Source: Acidobacteriota bacterium
Lineage (GTDB): Bacteria; Acidobacteriota; JAAYUB01
Direction: 5' to 3'
DNA length: 64,000 nt
Assembly (NCBI GenBank): GCA_012517875.1
Contig: JAAYUB010000111.1
Location: forward strand, 17,204-81,203
The notes beneath the pieces are model-generated. The model did no database searches, was not told where the DNA came from, and saw only the letters and a program-made list of their open reading frames with translations. Positions 37,272 to 47,487 of the stretch are shown in pieces. Position 1 is the stretch's first letter. Each line of letters opens with the position of its first letter. The position numbers were made by a program, and so were the translations under genes.

Positions 37272-38045
37272 TCAGAAGATCTTTTTCTTCTTCTTTTCCT
37301 CTTCCGCCTGCAGCTTCTTTTTCAGGATCAGCGACTGGGCGGCCAGACGGTCGGCCTTGAGAGTGTAATCGTCCTTGAGCGCCTGGTCGTCCACGAGCAT
37401 GGCCTTCTTGCGGTAGCACAGGTTAAGGAAGCTCATGGCGTCGGCGTAGTTCGGATCGATCTCCATGGCCTTCTGCAGGGAGGTGATACCTTCCTCGATG
37501 ACTTGGTCGGCCTTGGCCTTGTCCTCGGGAGTCATGTTAGGCACATTCTCTCCGTTGGGCCCGGTGGACTGGTTGACGATGTTCCAGTCGATGACCCCGA
37601 TGCCGTATAGAGGCACGGGATTGTTGGGTTCCAGCTCGATGCGCTTGCGATACCAGGTTTTCGATTTTTCGTACTCGTTCATTGCGTTGTAAAGGCTGGC
37701 AATGCTCTGGATCGCATTCACGTTGTCGGGACTGTATTCCAGCACTTTCTCGAAGGTCTTGATCGCCATGTTGGCCGTCTTGAGGTTGCGGTCGGTGAAG
37801 AGGTTGGGCACGTACTGTTGCATGTAGGAAGTAGCCAGGTATTCGTAGGCGATGTGGAGATCGGGGTCCAGTTCGATGGCCTTCTGAAAATTGGTGGCGG
37901 CTTCTTCGTACGATTTGTTCTTGAAGGCTTTGACGCCCTTGTTGAGCTGGTCGCGGGCCTTGAGGTTGTTCATCAGATCACAACCGCAGAGCCCCGCCAC
38001 GAGCACAAGAGTAACCAGCAGCGTGAGGAAATGTTTGATTTTCAT
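37272..38045 (-). CDS. TPR lipoprotein
   Basis: A 257-residue lipoprotein: signal peptide with lipobox LCGC (Cys22), then TPR units such as KAFKNKSYEEAATNFQKAIELDP (first repeat, residues ~39-61) and two to three later repeats, ending in a Lys/Glu-rich tail. It is the last gene of the tonB-exbB-exbD-exbD operon, 19 bases after the second exbD. A TPR protein in this place could link the Ton/Tol motor to the envelope, as the YbgF/CpoB protein does in Tol-Pal systems. Confidence 0.85.
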   Translation of the reverse strand: MKIKHFLTLLVTLVLVAGLCGCDLMNNLKARDQLNKGVKAFKNKSYEEAATNFQKAIELDPDLHIAYEYLATSYMQQYVPNLFTDRNLKTANMAIKTFEKVLEYSPDNVNAIQSIASLYNAMNEYEKSKTWYRKRIELEPNNPVPLYGIGVIDWNIVNQSTGPNGENVPNMTPEDKAKADQVIEEGITSLQKAMEIDPNYADAMSFLNLCYRKKAMLVDDQALKDDYTLKADRLAAQSLILKKKLQAEEEKKKKKIF

Positions 38046-38064
38046 TTGGTCGCTCCCTTGTGGC

Positions 38065-38481
38065 TCACTCGAGTTCCGTCATCAACCCGATCTGCTCCAC
38101 GCCGGCTCCCTTCGCGATGTCGATCGCCTTGACGATGTCGCCGTAGATCAGCCCCTTGGCGCCCTTGATGAAGATGGACTTGTCGGCGCGGGCGCTGTAG
38201 ATCTGGGTCAGCCGCTGGCTCAACGAGTCGAAGGTGACCGGATCTTTGTTGATGAACATGGAGCCGTCAGTGTTGAGGCTGACGACGATGCCCAGGAACC
38301 GGTCCGCGATCTCCTGGGTGACTTCCGGCGGCAACTTCTCGGGAACCCGCACATCGAGGCCGTGTGGTGTGAACGGCGTGATAACCATGAAGATGATGAG
38401 GAGCACCAGCAGAATGTCGATGTACGGGGTCACATTGATATCCGATTTGGGGCCTCCTCCGCCCCCGACTGCCATTCCCAT
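38065..38481 (-). CDS. ExbD/TolR-family biopolymer transport protein (second copy)
   Basis: A 138-residue protein with a short cytoplasmic tail, one span containing the essential Asp (INVTPYIDILLVLLIIFMV, residues ~15-33) and a periplasmic domain. The Asp transduces proton flow through the ExbB channel. Two ExbD genes in tandem imply a mixed or alternative stator complex. AGGAGAG precedes the ATG. Confidence 0.93.
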   Translation of the reverse strand: MGMAVGGGGGPKSDINVTPYIDILLVLLIIFMVITPFTPHGLDVRVPEKLPPEVTQEIADRFLGIVVSLNTDGSMFINKDPVTFDSLSQRLTQIYSARADKSIFIKGAKGLIYGDIVKAIDIAKGAGVEQIGLMTELE

Positions 38482-38493
38482 AGTGGCTCTCCT

Positions 38494-38919
38494 TTAGATT
38501 TTTTGCTTGTCGACCAGCAGGCCGATCTGCTCAAAGCCGACTTCCCGGATAAGGTCCAGCGTCTCGGTGACCTTTTCGTAGACGACACCCTGATCGCACT
38601 TGAGGAACACCCGGTCCTGCTGACGGACCTCCATCGCGGTGATCAGACCATCTTTAAGGTTGGCAGCGTCCTGCGGCACGTTGCCAAGGTAGAGCCGCAT
38701 GGTCCGGTCCATGCCGACGACCAGGGCCTCGCGGTTTTCAGCTTCGGGCATCTCGATCACGTTCCGGCCCTTCGGCAGGTTGACCGTGATGCCTTTCTGC
38801 AGCAGCGGCGTCGTGATCATGAAAATGATCAGCAACACCAGCATGATGTCGGCCATCGGGGTCACGTTGATATCCGAGTTGACCCCGCTGGCTTTGTGTT
38901 TGACCTTAGAGGTTGCCAC
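38494..38919 (-). CDS. ExbD/TolR-family biopolymer transport protein (first copy)
   Basis: A 141-residue paralogue of the downstream gene with the same core, INVTPMADIMLVLLIIFMI (residues ~15-33), essential Asp included. It overlaps the ExbB gene by 14 bases, so the pair is translationally coupled. It couples the inner-membrane proton gradient to TonB. Confidence 0.93.
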   Translation of the reverse strand: MATSKVKHKASGVNSDINVTPMADIMLVLLIIFMITTPLLQKGITVNLPKGRNVIEMPEAENREALVVGMDRTMRLYLGNVPQDAANLKDGLITAMEVRQQDRVFLKCDQGVVYEKVTETLDLIREVGFEQIGLLVDKQKI

Positions 38920-39613
38920 GGCTCACTGACCTGCGCTTGATGAAATAGTCAATCAACTCGGAGGAGGAGTTGTCCATCTCCACGGTGAAGGCTTCGATCC
39001 GGGTGGTGAAGTAGTTGAACAGCCACACGGCGGGGACTGCGACGAAGAGGCCGAACGCGGTGGTCACGAGGGCTTCCGAGATGCCGCCGGCGACGGCGCC
39101 GATGCCGGTGTCCTCGCCCTTGCTCATGCCGGCGAACGCGTTGATGATGCCGATGGTCGTGCCGAACAGGCCGACGAACGGGGCCGTGGCGCCGATGGTG
39201 GCCAGGGCGCCGGTGCCGCGCTTGAGCTCCTCACGGTTGATGGCGGCAGCGCGCTCCAGCGCACGTTTGGAGGCCTCGATCAGCTCGCCCGGCAGCTCGC
39301 TGGAGGCGGTGTGGGCCTGGAATTCCTTCAGACCGGCCACCACCACCTTGGCCAGGTGGGACTTGGTGTAGCGTTCGGACACCATGATCGCTTCTTCAAT
39401 CTTGCCGTCCTTCAGCGCCTCGGCCACGGCCGGGGCGAATTCACGGCTCTGTTTCTTGGCGGCGCGGAACGTGAAGTAACGCTCCAGCATCACCGCGATC
39501 GACCAGACGGACATGATGGCGAGGATGAAAACCACGGCGCGCGCGGTCCAGCCCATCTTGTTCCACATGTCCATGTAATCCATGCCGCCTTCTTGAAGCA
39601 AAAATAGATACAT
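38906..39613 (-). CDS. ExbB/TolQ/MotA-family proton channel protein
   Basis: A 235-residue protein with three spans: near residues ~23-43, ~135-160 and ~175-200, including ATIGATAPFVGLFGTTIGII, the ExbB/TolQ signature. It forms the pentameric channel around ExbD. Encoded between tonB and two exbD genes. The first residues, MYLFLLQEGG, form a short periplasmic start. Confidence 0.95.
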   Translation of the reverse strand: MYLFLLQEGGMDYMDMWNKMGWTARAVVFILAIMSVWSIAVMLERYFTFRAAKKQSREFAPAVAEALKDGKIEEAIMVSERYTKSHLAKVVVAGLKEFQAHTASSELPGELIEASKRALERAAAINREELKRGTGALATIGATAPFVGLFGTTIGIINAFAGMSKGEDTGIGAVAGGISEALVTTAFGLFVAVPAVWLFNYFTTRIEAFTVEMDNSSSELIDYFIKRRSVSRGNL

Positions 39614-39640
39614 CGTCGTACCTCCCAGTATTAGATTTGG

Positions 39641-40435
39641 TTATTGTGCGCCGAGCGTGAATCTGACCGTGACGGTGCCGATCACCGGGATCGGCTCGCC
39701 ATTGAGCAAGGTGGGGGAGTATACCCACTGGGTCACCGCGTCAACCGCGGCCTGGGTAAGCAGGGGATGTCCGCTGATGACCTTGGTCTCGCGGACCCGG
39801 CCCGACTCATCCACCACAACCTGGAGGATCACCGTTCCCTGGACGCGCGCGGCGCGGGCCAGAGGCGGATAAACGGGTTGGACCTGATTGATCAACCGGG
39901 ACGTCAACACCTGGCCGCCGACCCGGACCGGTTCCTTCTTCGGCGGGGGCGGAGGTGGCGCCACATTGGCCGTGCCGCCGACAACCGCCGGGCCGGTGCT
40001 GCCCACCACGCCGCCGACAACGCCGCCGGGCACGCCGCCGGGCACGCCGCCAGCCACACCGCTGCCGCCTGTGTTCAGGCCGAGCAGGTCGGCCAGGTCG
40101 GACTTGTCAGAAGGAGGCGGGATCTCGTTGGAGATCTCTTTCGGGGCGTAAGTTTTCGACAAGTCAATATTGACTTGCGGCCGATCCACCTTGGGGGCCT
40201 GCTTGGGCGCCTCAGACGGCGGCGGCGGAGGGGGGGGCGGCGGCGGTGGTGGCGGAGGCGCCGCCAGGAACGTCAGCAGCTCGCCCACCTGGGCGGGAAG
40301 CGCCTCGGGAAAGAGCAATGGGACCAAGACGAGCGCCAACAGGGCCACACCGTGTATGATCAAGGCCACCACCATGGTCACACCGGTCTTGGTCTTTGCC
40401 CTGTTGGTTGAAGATTCCAACAAGTTCTCAAACAT
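39641..40435 (-). CDS. tonB: TonB energy-transducing protein
   Basis: A 264-residue protein: one N-terminal span (residues ~20-42), a run of about 14 prolines (60-73), a Gly/Val/Pro tandem-repeat region (~128-145), another Pro run (~159-164), then the TonB C-terminal domain with VYPPLARAARVQGTVILQVVV (~187-207), GRVRETKVISGHPLL and DAVTQWVYSP. It spans the periplasm to drive TonB-dependent receptors. First gene of an operon with exbB, two exbD and a TPR lipoprotein. AGGAGG lies 5 bases before the ATG. Confidence 0.95.
   Translation of the reverse strand: MFENLLESSTNRAKTKTGVTMVVALIIHGVALLALVLVPLLFPEALPAQVGELLTFLAAPPPPPPPPPPPPPPSEAPKQAPKVDRPQVNIDLSKTYAPKEISNEIPPPSDKSDLADLLGLNTGGSGVAGGVPGGVPGGVVGGVVGSTGPAVVGGTANVAPPPPPPKKEPVRVGGQVLTSRLINQVQPVYPPLARAARVQGTVILQVVVDESGRVRETKVISGHPLLTQAAVDAVTQWVYSPTLLNGEPIPVIGTVTVRFTLGAQ
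40009..40056 (-). repeat. Four imperfect 12-base tandem repeats inside tonB
   Basis: Units at 40009-40020, 40021-40032, 40033-40044 (the middle two identical) and 40045-40056, each starting CGCCGCC. They encode the Gly-Gly-Val-Pro/Val stretch of TonB. Copy number may vary between strains without shifting frame. Confidence 0.85.
40217..40258 (-). repeat. Poly-proline codon tract in tonB
   Basis: About 14 consecutive Pro codons, read from the plus strand as a GGC/GGG/GGA/GGT run. A periplasm-spanning rigid rod is expected from such a tract; EF-P would be needed for its translation. Confidence 0.85.
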
Positions 40436-40491
40436 CTGCGCCTCCTGGCCCCCGCAAGGGTAGTGGTCCGACGCGGGAGCTTAGATATGAC

Positions 40492-40521
40492 ATTATCAAT
40501 TCAGAGACCAGCCGAGATCAA
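40492..40521 (-). promoter_or_regulatory. Candidate promoter of the tonB operon
   Basis: On the minus strand TTGATC (40516-40521), 18 bases, GATAAT (40492-40497). The -35 overlaps the last codons of secF, so tonB can be expressed apart from the sec operon. Confidence 0.5.
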
Positions 40522-41726
40522 GCGAATTTATAGACCTTTTTCTCCTTGGCGGTGCCGAGGTATCGCATCCAGAGGTAGGTCAGCGGGCTGGCGACGGCGA
40601 TCGAGGAGTAGGTGCCGATGATGATGCCGATCACCAGCACGAACGAAAAGCCGTCCAGCGTCTCGCCGCCGAGCAGCCACAGGCAGAAGACCGAGATGAA
40701 CGTCAGGCCCGAGGTGATGACGGTCCGCGATAGCGTCTGGTTGATGGACTTGTTGATGATGGTCCGGAAGGTGTCGGCGCGGTTGAGCTTGATGTTTTCG
40801 CGAATCCGGTCGAACACCACGATGGTGTCGTTGATGGAATAACCCACCAGGGTGAGGAATCCCGCCACGACGATGAGGGAGATCTCCTTGCCCAGAAGAC
40901 TCATCAGACCCATGGTAATCAACACATCATGGAAGAGGGCGATCACGGCGCCGACACCGAAAGCGAATTTGAATCGCAGCGCGATATAGACCAGCATGCC
41001 CAGCAGCGAGAAGAACACCGCCTTGGTGGCCTTGTCCTGCAGCTCCTTGCCGATCTTGGGACCGACGCTGTCGACGCTCAGCACGGTGAATGAGCCCGGA
41101 TAGTAGTGCTGCTTGAGCACGCCCAGAACGGGGTTGCTGATGCCGGGGAGGGAGCCGAGCTGGCCGATATCGGTGATCAGGCCACCCCGGTCGGTGCGGT
41201 GGTTCACGATGGTCTCGGCCAGTTCCCGGTACACCCGCTGGGTTTCCTCGATGGTCGCGCCCGCCGTGAGCCGACCCATGTTCTCCAGCACCCGGCTTTC
41301 GCTCAAGGTGGCGGCCAGCTGATCGATTCCCACCCGATTCAGGTCCTGCTTGCCCTGAACCTTTGCCTTGTCCAAAATCCCGTGCAGCGCGTCGTAAATG
41401 TTCTGGCCCAGATTCTGGAAGGATGCGGAGTCCTCGCTCTCGATCTTCTTCATCCGGATCTGGACGAGGTTCTTCTCCTCGGCGTCGAACCGGGTGACGT
41501 CCGCGGCCCCGAGGCTCTGCTTGAGCGCGTCGCGCAGACGGTCCACGTCGGGTTTCTGGGCAGTCTTGACCTTGATCAGGGTGCCGCCGGTGAAATCGAT
41601 GCTGTAGGTGAATCCGCCGTGCTGGAGCACCGAAAACCATCCCACAACCAGCAGAACGAGCGAAGCGGACAGGAAGAGCCACACTTTGCCCATCCAGTCC
41701 ACATTGATATTCTTGAACAGTTCCAT
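40518..41726 (-). CDS. secF: Protein translocase subunit SecF
   Basis: A 402-residue SecF, larger than the roughly 320 residues common in the family. First span at ~14-32, SIDFTGGTLIKVK at ~42-54, and the second span does not begin until ~residue 235, so the first periplasmic domain is about 200 residues, twice the usual. The remaining spans carry SLLGMLVYIALRFKF, GYSINDTIVVFDRIREN and LSRTVITSGLTF, the RND-type motifs. Works with SecD and YajC to complete secretion using the proton gradient. Downstream of secD by 51 bases. Confidence 0.94.
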   Translation of the reverse strand: MELFKNINVDWMGKVWLFLSASLVLLVVGWFSVLQHGGFTYSIDFTGGTLIKVKTAQKPDVDRLRDALKQSLGAADVTRFDAEEKNLVQIRMKKIESEDSASFQNLGQNIYDALHGILDKAKVQGKQDLNRVGIDQLAATLSESRVLENMGRLTAGATIEETQRVYRELAETIVNHRTDRGGLITDIGQLGSLPGISNPVLGVLKQHYYPGSFTVLSVDSVGPKIGKELQDKATKAVFFSLLGMLVYIALRFKFAFGVGAVIALFHDVLITMGLMSLLGKEISLIVVAGFLTLVGYSINDTIVVFDRIRENIKLNRADTFRTIINKSINQTLSRTVITSGLTFISVFCLWLLGGETLDGFSFVLVIGIIIGTYSSIAVASPLTYLWMRYLGTAKEKKVYKFA

Positions 41727-41777
41727 GACGACTCCTCAGGCGATGAAGTTAGACACGGGGTGTTGGATTTAGTTCCG

Positions 41778-43382
<1,605 letters not shown>

Positions 43383-43404
43383 GGGGGAATACCTTGATGG
43401 GATT

Positions 43405-43734
43405 TCAGCTCTTTTCTTCGGGGGAGGTCGGCTGGAGGCCGGCGACGGCGCTCTTGCCCACTTCGATCTTCACGTTGTCGGCGATCTTCAGGATAATCGA
43501 ATGGTCCTTGATTCCGGTGATGGTGCCGTAGATGCCGCCGGACGTGATCACGCGGTCGCCGTTCTTGAGGTTGGTGATGAGCGATTCCTGGTCTTTCTGG
43601 CGCTTGCGCATGGGCCGAAAGATCAGGAAGTAGAAAATGGCGGCGATGAGAGCCATGGGGATGAGCATGCCGAAAATCGGGTCACCCCCTTGTGCCGCCT
43701 GCAGCAGGTACAAGGAGTGCCTGGATCCAATCAT
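43405..43734 (-). CDS. yajC: Preprotein translocase subunit YajC
   Basis: A 109-residue protein with one span (residues ~21-42, MLIPMALIAAIFYFLIFRP), followed by RKRQKDQESLITNLKNGDRV and TSGGIYGTI, the conserved YajC motifs. It is the auxiliary subunit of SecDF. Lies 22 bases upstream of secD and 49 bases after tgt. Confidence 0.96.
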   Translation of the reverse strand: MIGSRHSLYLLQAAQGGDPIFGMLIPMALIAAIFYFLIFRPMRKRQKDQESLITNLKNGDRVITSGGIYGTITGIKDHSIILKIADNVKIEVGKSAVAGLQPTSPEEKS

Positions 43735-43783
43735 GAATGCACCTCGAAATTACCTGGATTTGCTGCCGCGTCGTGACCGCAGA

Positions 43784-44908
43784 TTACTCGGTGGCGGAAT
43801 GATACCGGGCCAGGAAATTCTGTTTGAAATCCGCGAACGCGCCAAGCTCGATAGATTGCCTGATCTGCCCCATGATGTCAAGATAAAAGTACAGGTTGTG
43901 GAAGGTGTTGAGTGTGGCCGAGAGCATCTCCGATGACATGAACAGATGCCGCAGATAAGCCCGCGAATAGCGGCGGCAGACCCGGCAGCCGCACTCCGGG
44001 TCGAGCGGTCGGTCCTCCCGCGCGTGACGGGCGTTTTTGATGATGATCCGGCCGTCACGGGTGAACAGGCAGCCGTTTCGGCCGTTGCGGGTGGGCAGGA
44101 CGCAGTCGAACATGTCCACCCCCAAGGCGACGGCTTCCAACAGGTCTTCCGGCGTACCCACGCCCATCAGGTAGCGCGGCCGGTCCTCCGGCAGCAGCGC
44201 GGCCGTCGCGCCGGTCACCGCGTACATCGTCTCTTTGGGTTCGCCCACGCTCAGGCCGCCGATGGCGTAACCCCGGAAACCGATCTCGGCCAGCCGGCCG
44301 GCGCATTCCGCCCGTAGGTCGGGATAGACGCTGCCCTGCACGATCCCGAACAGCAACTGGGTGTCCTCATCCGGGTGCGCGGCCCGGCTGCGCCGGGCCC
44401 ACTGCAGCGTGGTCTCCATCGAGGCGCGTGCCTCCTCGCGCGTCGCGGGGTAGGGAGTGCAGTCGTCGAACGCCATGATGATGTCTGCACCCAGGGCCTG
44501 CTGGATCCCGATGCTGACTTCGGGCGTGATGACGTGGCTGCTGCCGTCGATATGGGAGCGGAAGTGGACGCCTGCCGGATCGATGCGCCGCAGTTCGCGG
44601 TGGCTGAAGACCTGATAACCGCCGCTGTCGGTGAGCAGGGCGCGCGGCCAGCCCGAGAACCGGTGCAGTCCGCCAAGGGCGCGCACGAGCTCGTGCCCCG
44701 GCCGGAGGTACAGGTGGTACATGTTGGCCAGCAAAATGCGCGCGTCGATCTCCTCGAGCCAGTCGTGAGGGATGGCCTTGACGGTGCCGGCGGTGCCCAC
44801 GGGCATGAAGACCGGCGTCTCCACCACCGCGTGCGGGGTGATGAGGCGTCCCCGGCGGGCGGCGGTGTGCGGATCGCGATGAGTGACGGTGAAGTGGAAC
44901 GCAGGCAT
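43784..44908 (-). CDS. tgt: Queuine tRNA-ribosyltransferase
   Basis: Exchanges G34 of GUN-anticodon tRNAs for preQ1. The 374-residue TIM barrel has the general base Asp94 (LLTDSGGYQVFS), nucleophile Asp268 (MFDCVLPTRNGRNG) and the zinc site Cys306, Cys308, Cys311 and His337 (CGCRVC then NTFHNLYF). GAGGG precedes the ATG. First gene of the tgt-yajC-secD-secF operon. No queA or other queuosine gene is seen nearby. Confidence 0.97.
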   Translation of the reverse strand: MPAFHFTVTHRDPHTAARRGRLITPHAVVETPVFMPVGTAGTVKAIPHDWLEEIDARILLANMYHLYLRPGHELVRALGGLHRFSGWPRALLTDSGGYQVFSHRELRRIDPAGVHFRSHIDGSSHVITPEVSIGIQQALGADIIMAFDDCTPYPATREEARASMETTLQWARRSRAAHPDEDTQLLFGIVQGSVYPDLRAECAGRLAEIGFRGYAIGGLSVGEPKETMYAVTGATAALLPEDRPRYLMGVGTPEDLLEAVALGVDMFDCVLPTRNGRNGCLFTRDGRIIIKNARHAREDRPLDPECGCRVCRRYSRAYLRHLFMSSEMLSATLNTFHNLYFYLDIMGQIRQSIELGAFADFKQNFLARYHSATE

Positions 44909-44939
44909 GATGCGGCACCCTCAAGTTCTGAAAGGGGGG

Positions 44940-44967
44940 ATTATAAGCGAAAGCGGACCGGAGCCAA
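44940..44967 (-). promoter_or_regulatory. Promoter of the tgt-yajC-secDF operon
   Basis: On the minus strand TTGGCT (44962-44967), 16 bases, a perfect TATAAT (44940-44945), about 31 bases before the tgt ATG. Confidence 0.7.
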
Positions 44968-45016
44968 CGGGTTTTTTCCATCCCGATGCAGATGAGGCGG
45001 TTCGGCACATTTGGGG

Positions 45017-45046
45017 TTGAGTCGGCGACGGCGGCTATGCTATAAC
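45017..45046 (+). promoter_or_regulatory. Promoter of the solute-binding lipoprotein gene
   Basis: TTGAGT (45017-45022), 18 bases, TATAAC (45041-45046), about 40 bases before ATG 45087. Confidence 0.6.
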
Positions 45047-45086
45047 AGTCAATGGTTTCTGATTGAAAACCAGGACAGAGGGAATT

Positions 45087-46862
45087 ATGAGCAAATCCTT
45101 GCGTCTGTTGGCCGCGCTGGCCGTGACGGGCTGCCTCCTGCTGGTGCTGGCCGGCTGCGACACGTTCCGCAATCTGCCGGGGATCCGCTCGGAGCAGAAC
45201 CCGGAGTACAAAATTGCCGACTGCGAGCCCGGCATCCCGTCCAAACTCTTGCGGATCAGCGTTCTTCATCCGCCCTTGACCTTCAATCCGGTCCTGGCTC
45301 AGGACCGCGTCTCGATACTGGTCGCCCAACAATTCACCGCGGCCCTGTATCGGTACAACCCCATCGCCGACACCTTTGAGCCGGGTCTGGCCACCGGTTT
45401 TGACCGCGACAAGGACAGCAAGGTATTCACCATCCACCTGCGCCGCAACGTGTTCTTCAGCGACGGCACGCCGTTCACCGCCGACGACGTGATGACCACG
45501 CTCAACTACATCGGCAACACCGACATCAAATCACCCCTGCGCGCCTATCTTGAAGTCGCCGATCAGAAACTCCAATTCCAGAAACTCGATACCGAGAGCA
45601 TCCGGTGCAGCAGCCCGGAACCGCTCTACGCCCTGGAACCCATCCTGGCCAAGATCGTCGTGCTCCCCCGTGCGCTTATCGAAGGCGCCGCCAGCCGCAA
45701 TCGCATGGACCGTCTCTACGGCGTCGATACGCCGCCAACCGAGCTGGTCAGCATCGGCCCGTTCGTTTTGAAATCGTTCTCCCGCGAAGAAAAGAAACTC
45801 GTCCTCGGCCGCAATCCTTACTACTGGGTGGTGGACGCAGTGGGCCGCCCGCTGCCCTACCTGGACGAAGTGGTGCTCGATTTCACCGGCACCTCGGCCG
45901 ACATCTCCGTCAAGTTCCGGACCGGCGAGTCCGACCTGATCGATTTCATCGACCCGGCGGACGCCGCCCGGCTGGAGAACGTGCGCGGGTTGCGCATTTT
46001 CGACACCGGTCCCAGCAGCGCCACCTACGTGGCCTGGATCAACCAGAACATGAAGACCGACCCGGCCAGCCGGGAGAACTACATCCCGGCATTCCGCCTC
46101 CAATGGTTTTTCGACGCGAAGTTCCGGCACGCCCTGAGCCTGCTGTTCGATCGCGAGAACATCATCGCCAATGTCTTTCAGCGGAAGGCGGTCACCACGG
46201 GCGGCCTGATCGCACCGGGTGACGGCCCGTGGTGGTCCGGCCTCCAGGCCGACTCGTTCTCGACGACGAACGCCCGCCAGTTACTGACCGAGAGCGGCTT
46301 CGTCATGAACACCAGCGTGACCCCCAACTCACTCTACGGGGCCAACAAGAGCCCGGTGCAGTTCACGATCACCGTCCTGACCGGCGACGCATTCGCCGAG
46401 CGGATCGGGATCCAGACGGAGCGGATCTGCGCCAGCCTGGGCATGAAAGCCACCATGGTGTCGCTCCCGTACGACCTGTTTTACCAGAAAATCCACTCCA
46501 CGTATGATTACGACATGGCCGTTATGCTGCTCGAACAGCCCACCCATCCGTTCTTCCTGAAGGAACTGATGAGCTGGTCCAGCCCGGGCCATCTCTGGTA
46601 CCCGGAACAGGGCGCGCCCGCCACGCCGCTCGAGAAGGACATGGCCGTCGCCCTGGCCACGATGTACGGCAGCCCGGACTGGGGGAAACGCTTCGAGGCC
46701 GCGCACCAGATCGAGCAGTACAACGCCCAGGGCCGGTACCTGATCCCCATTGCGAAACCTCACGGACTGTTCGGCGCCAAGGGCAAGGTGCAGAACCTGC
46801 GGGTCAACCACCGCTGCATGAGTCTGATGTGGAATCTGGAAGAGGTGTACGTCCAGGAGTAG
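45087..46862 (+). CDS. ABC transporter solute-binding lipoprotein (family 5, peptide/oligopeptide type)
   Basis: A 591-residue lipoprotein: signal peptide with lipobox LAGC (Cys24), then the SBP_bac_5 fold, recognisable by FTIHLRRNVFFSDGTPFTADDV (bases ~45430-45495), the RNPYYWVVD segment and FRHALSLLFDRENI. Members bind peptides, nickel or sugars for import. ATG 45087 is fixed by GAGGGA upstream; an in-frame start at 45063 is less likely. No permease or ATPase gene follows, so it is an orphan that may work with a transporter encoded elsewhere. Confidence 0.9.
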   Translation: MSKSLRLLAALAVTGCLLLVLAGCDTFRNLPGIRSEQNPEYKIADCEPGIPSKLLRISVLHPPLTFNPVLAQDRVSILVAQQFTAALYRYNPIADTFEPGLATGFDRDKDSKVFTIHLRRNVFFSDGTPFTADDVMTTLNYIGNTDIKSPLRAYLEVADQKLQFQKLDTESIRCSSPEPLYALEPILAKIVVLPRALIEGAASRNRMDRLYGVDTPPTELVSIGPFVLKSFSREEKKLVLGRNPYYWVVDAVGRPLPYLDEVVLDFTGTSADISVKFRTGESDLIDFIDPADAARLENVRGLRIFDTGPSSATYVAWINQNMKTDPASRENYIPAFRLQWFFDAKFRHALSLLFDRENIIANVFQRKAVTTGGLIAPGDGPWWSGLQADSFSTTNARQLLTESGFVMNTSVTPNSLYGANKSPVQFTITVLTGDAFAERIGIQTERICASLGMKATMVSLPYDLFYQKIHSTYDYDMAVMLLEQPTHPFFLKELMSWSSPGHLWYPEQGAPATPLEKDMAVALATMYGSPDWGKRFEAAHQIEQYNAQGRYLIPIAKPHGLFGAKGKVQNLRVNHRCMSLMWNLEEVYVQE

Positions 46863-46878
46863 GGCCCGCGTGCGGGCC
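46863..46878 (+). terminator. Short hairpin after the solute-binding protein gene
   Basis: GGCCCGC / GCGGGCC with a two-base centre, starting directly at the stop codon. No T-tract follows, so at most a weak terminator or attenuator before lepB. Confidence 0.35.
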
Positions 46879-46916
46879 TTACCCCGCAGACGGATTCGAA
46901 CGACGCAAAGAGTACG

Positions 46917-47462
46917 ATGTCTGACACTCCGCCACGGTTGTCTGAAACGACTGCCCGCCATCTTCGGGAGGGCCTGCGTGATCTGTTGCTGGCGTCGACG
47001 GTGGTGTTGTTCCTGATCATCTTCCTGGTTCAGCCGGTGCGGGTCGAGGGCACCAGCATGCAGCCCCAGCTCGATGATCAGGAACGGGTGTTTGTCAGCA
47101 AGATCACATACAGCGTGTTCGATATCCAGCGGGGCGACGTGGTGGTGTTCTATTTCCCCGGTGACCCGAAGAAATCGTTCATCAAGCGTGTGGTCGCCCT
47201 GCCGGGTGAAATGGTCCAGATCGTCGACGGGCGGGTGATGGTCAACGGCCGCATCCTGCCGGAACCGTACGTTCCGTCCACGTATTGCGACAATTCCTCG
47301 TTCGGCCCGCTGTACGTGGCCCCGGACTCATACTTCGTCCTGGGTGATCACCGGAACGTCAGCAACGACAGCCGGCACTGGGGTTGCGTACCGCGCACCT
47401 CGATTTTCGGCAAGGCCATCCTGAAATACTGGCCGCCCGACGACTTCGGGTTGATCCGCTGA
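46917..47462 (+). CDS. lepB: Signal peptidase I
   Basis: Cleaves signal peptides of exported proteins. The 181-residue enzyme has one N-terminal span (residues ~22-40), the catalytic Ser47 (VEGTSMQPQL), the general-base Lys90 (KSFIKRVVALPGE) and the GDHRNVSNDSRHWG box (~143-156). The short length and single span are of the Gram-positive/delta type rather than the E. coli type. Ends 25 bases from the convergent ECF operon. Confidence 0.96.
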   Translation: MSDTPPRLSETTARHLREGLRDLLLASTVVLFLIIFLVQPVRVEGTSMQPQLDDQERVFVSKITYSVFDIQRGDVVVFYFPGDPKKSFIKRVVALPGEMVQIVDGRVMVNGRILPEPYVPSTYCDNSSFGPLYVAPDSYFVLGDHRNVSNDSRHWGCVPRTSIFGKAILKYWPPDDFGLIR

Positions 47463-47487
47463 TGCGTCGTGGTTGTTTGAGGAGCGG

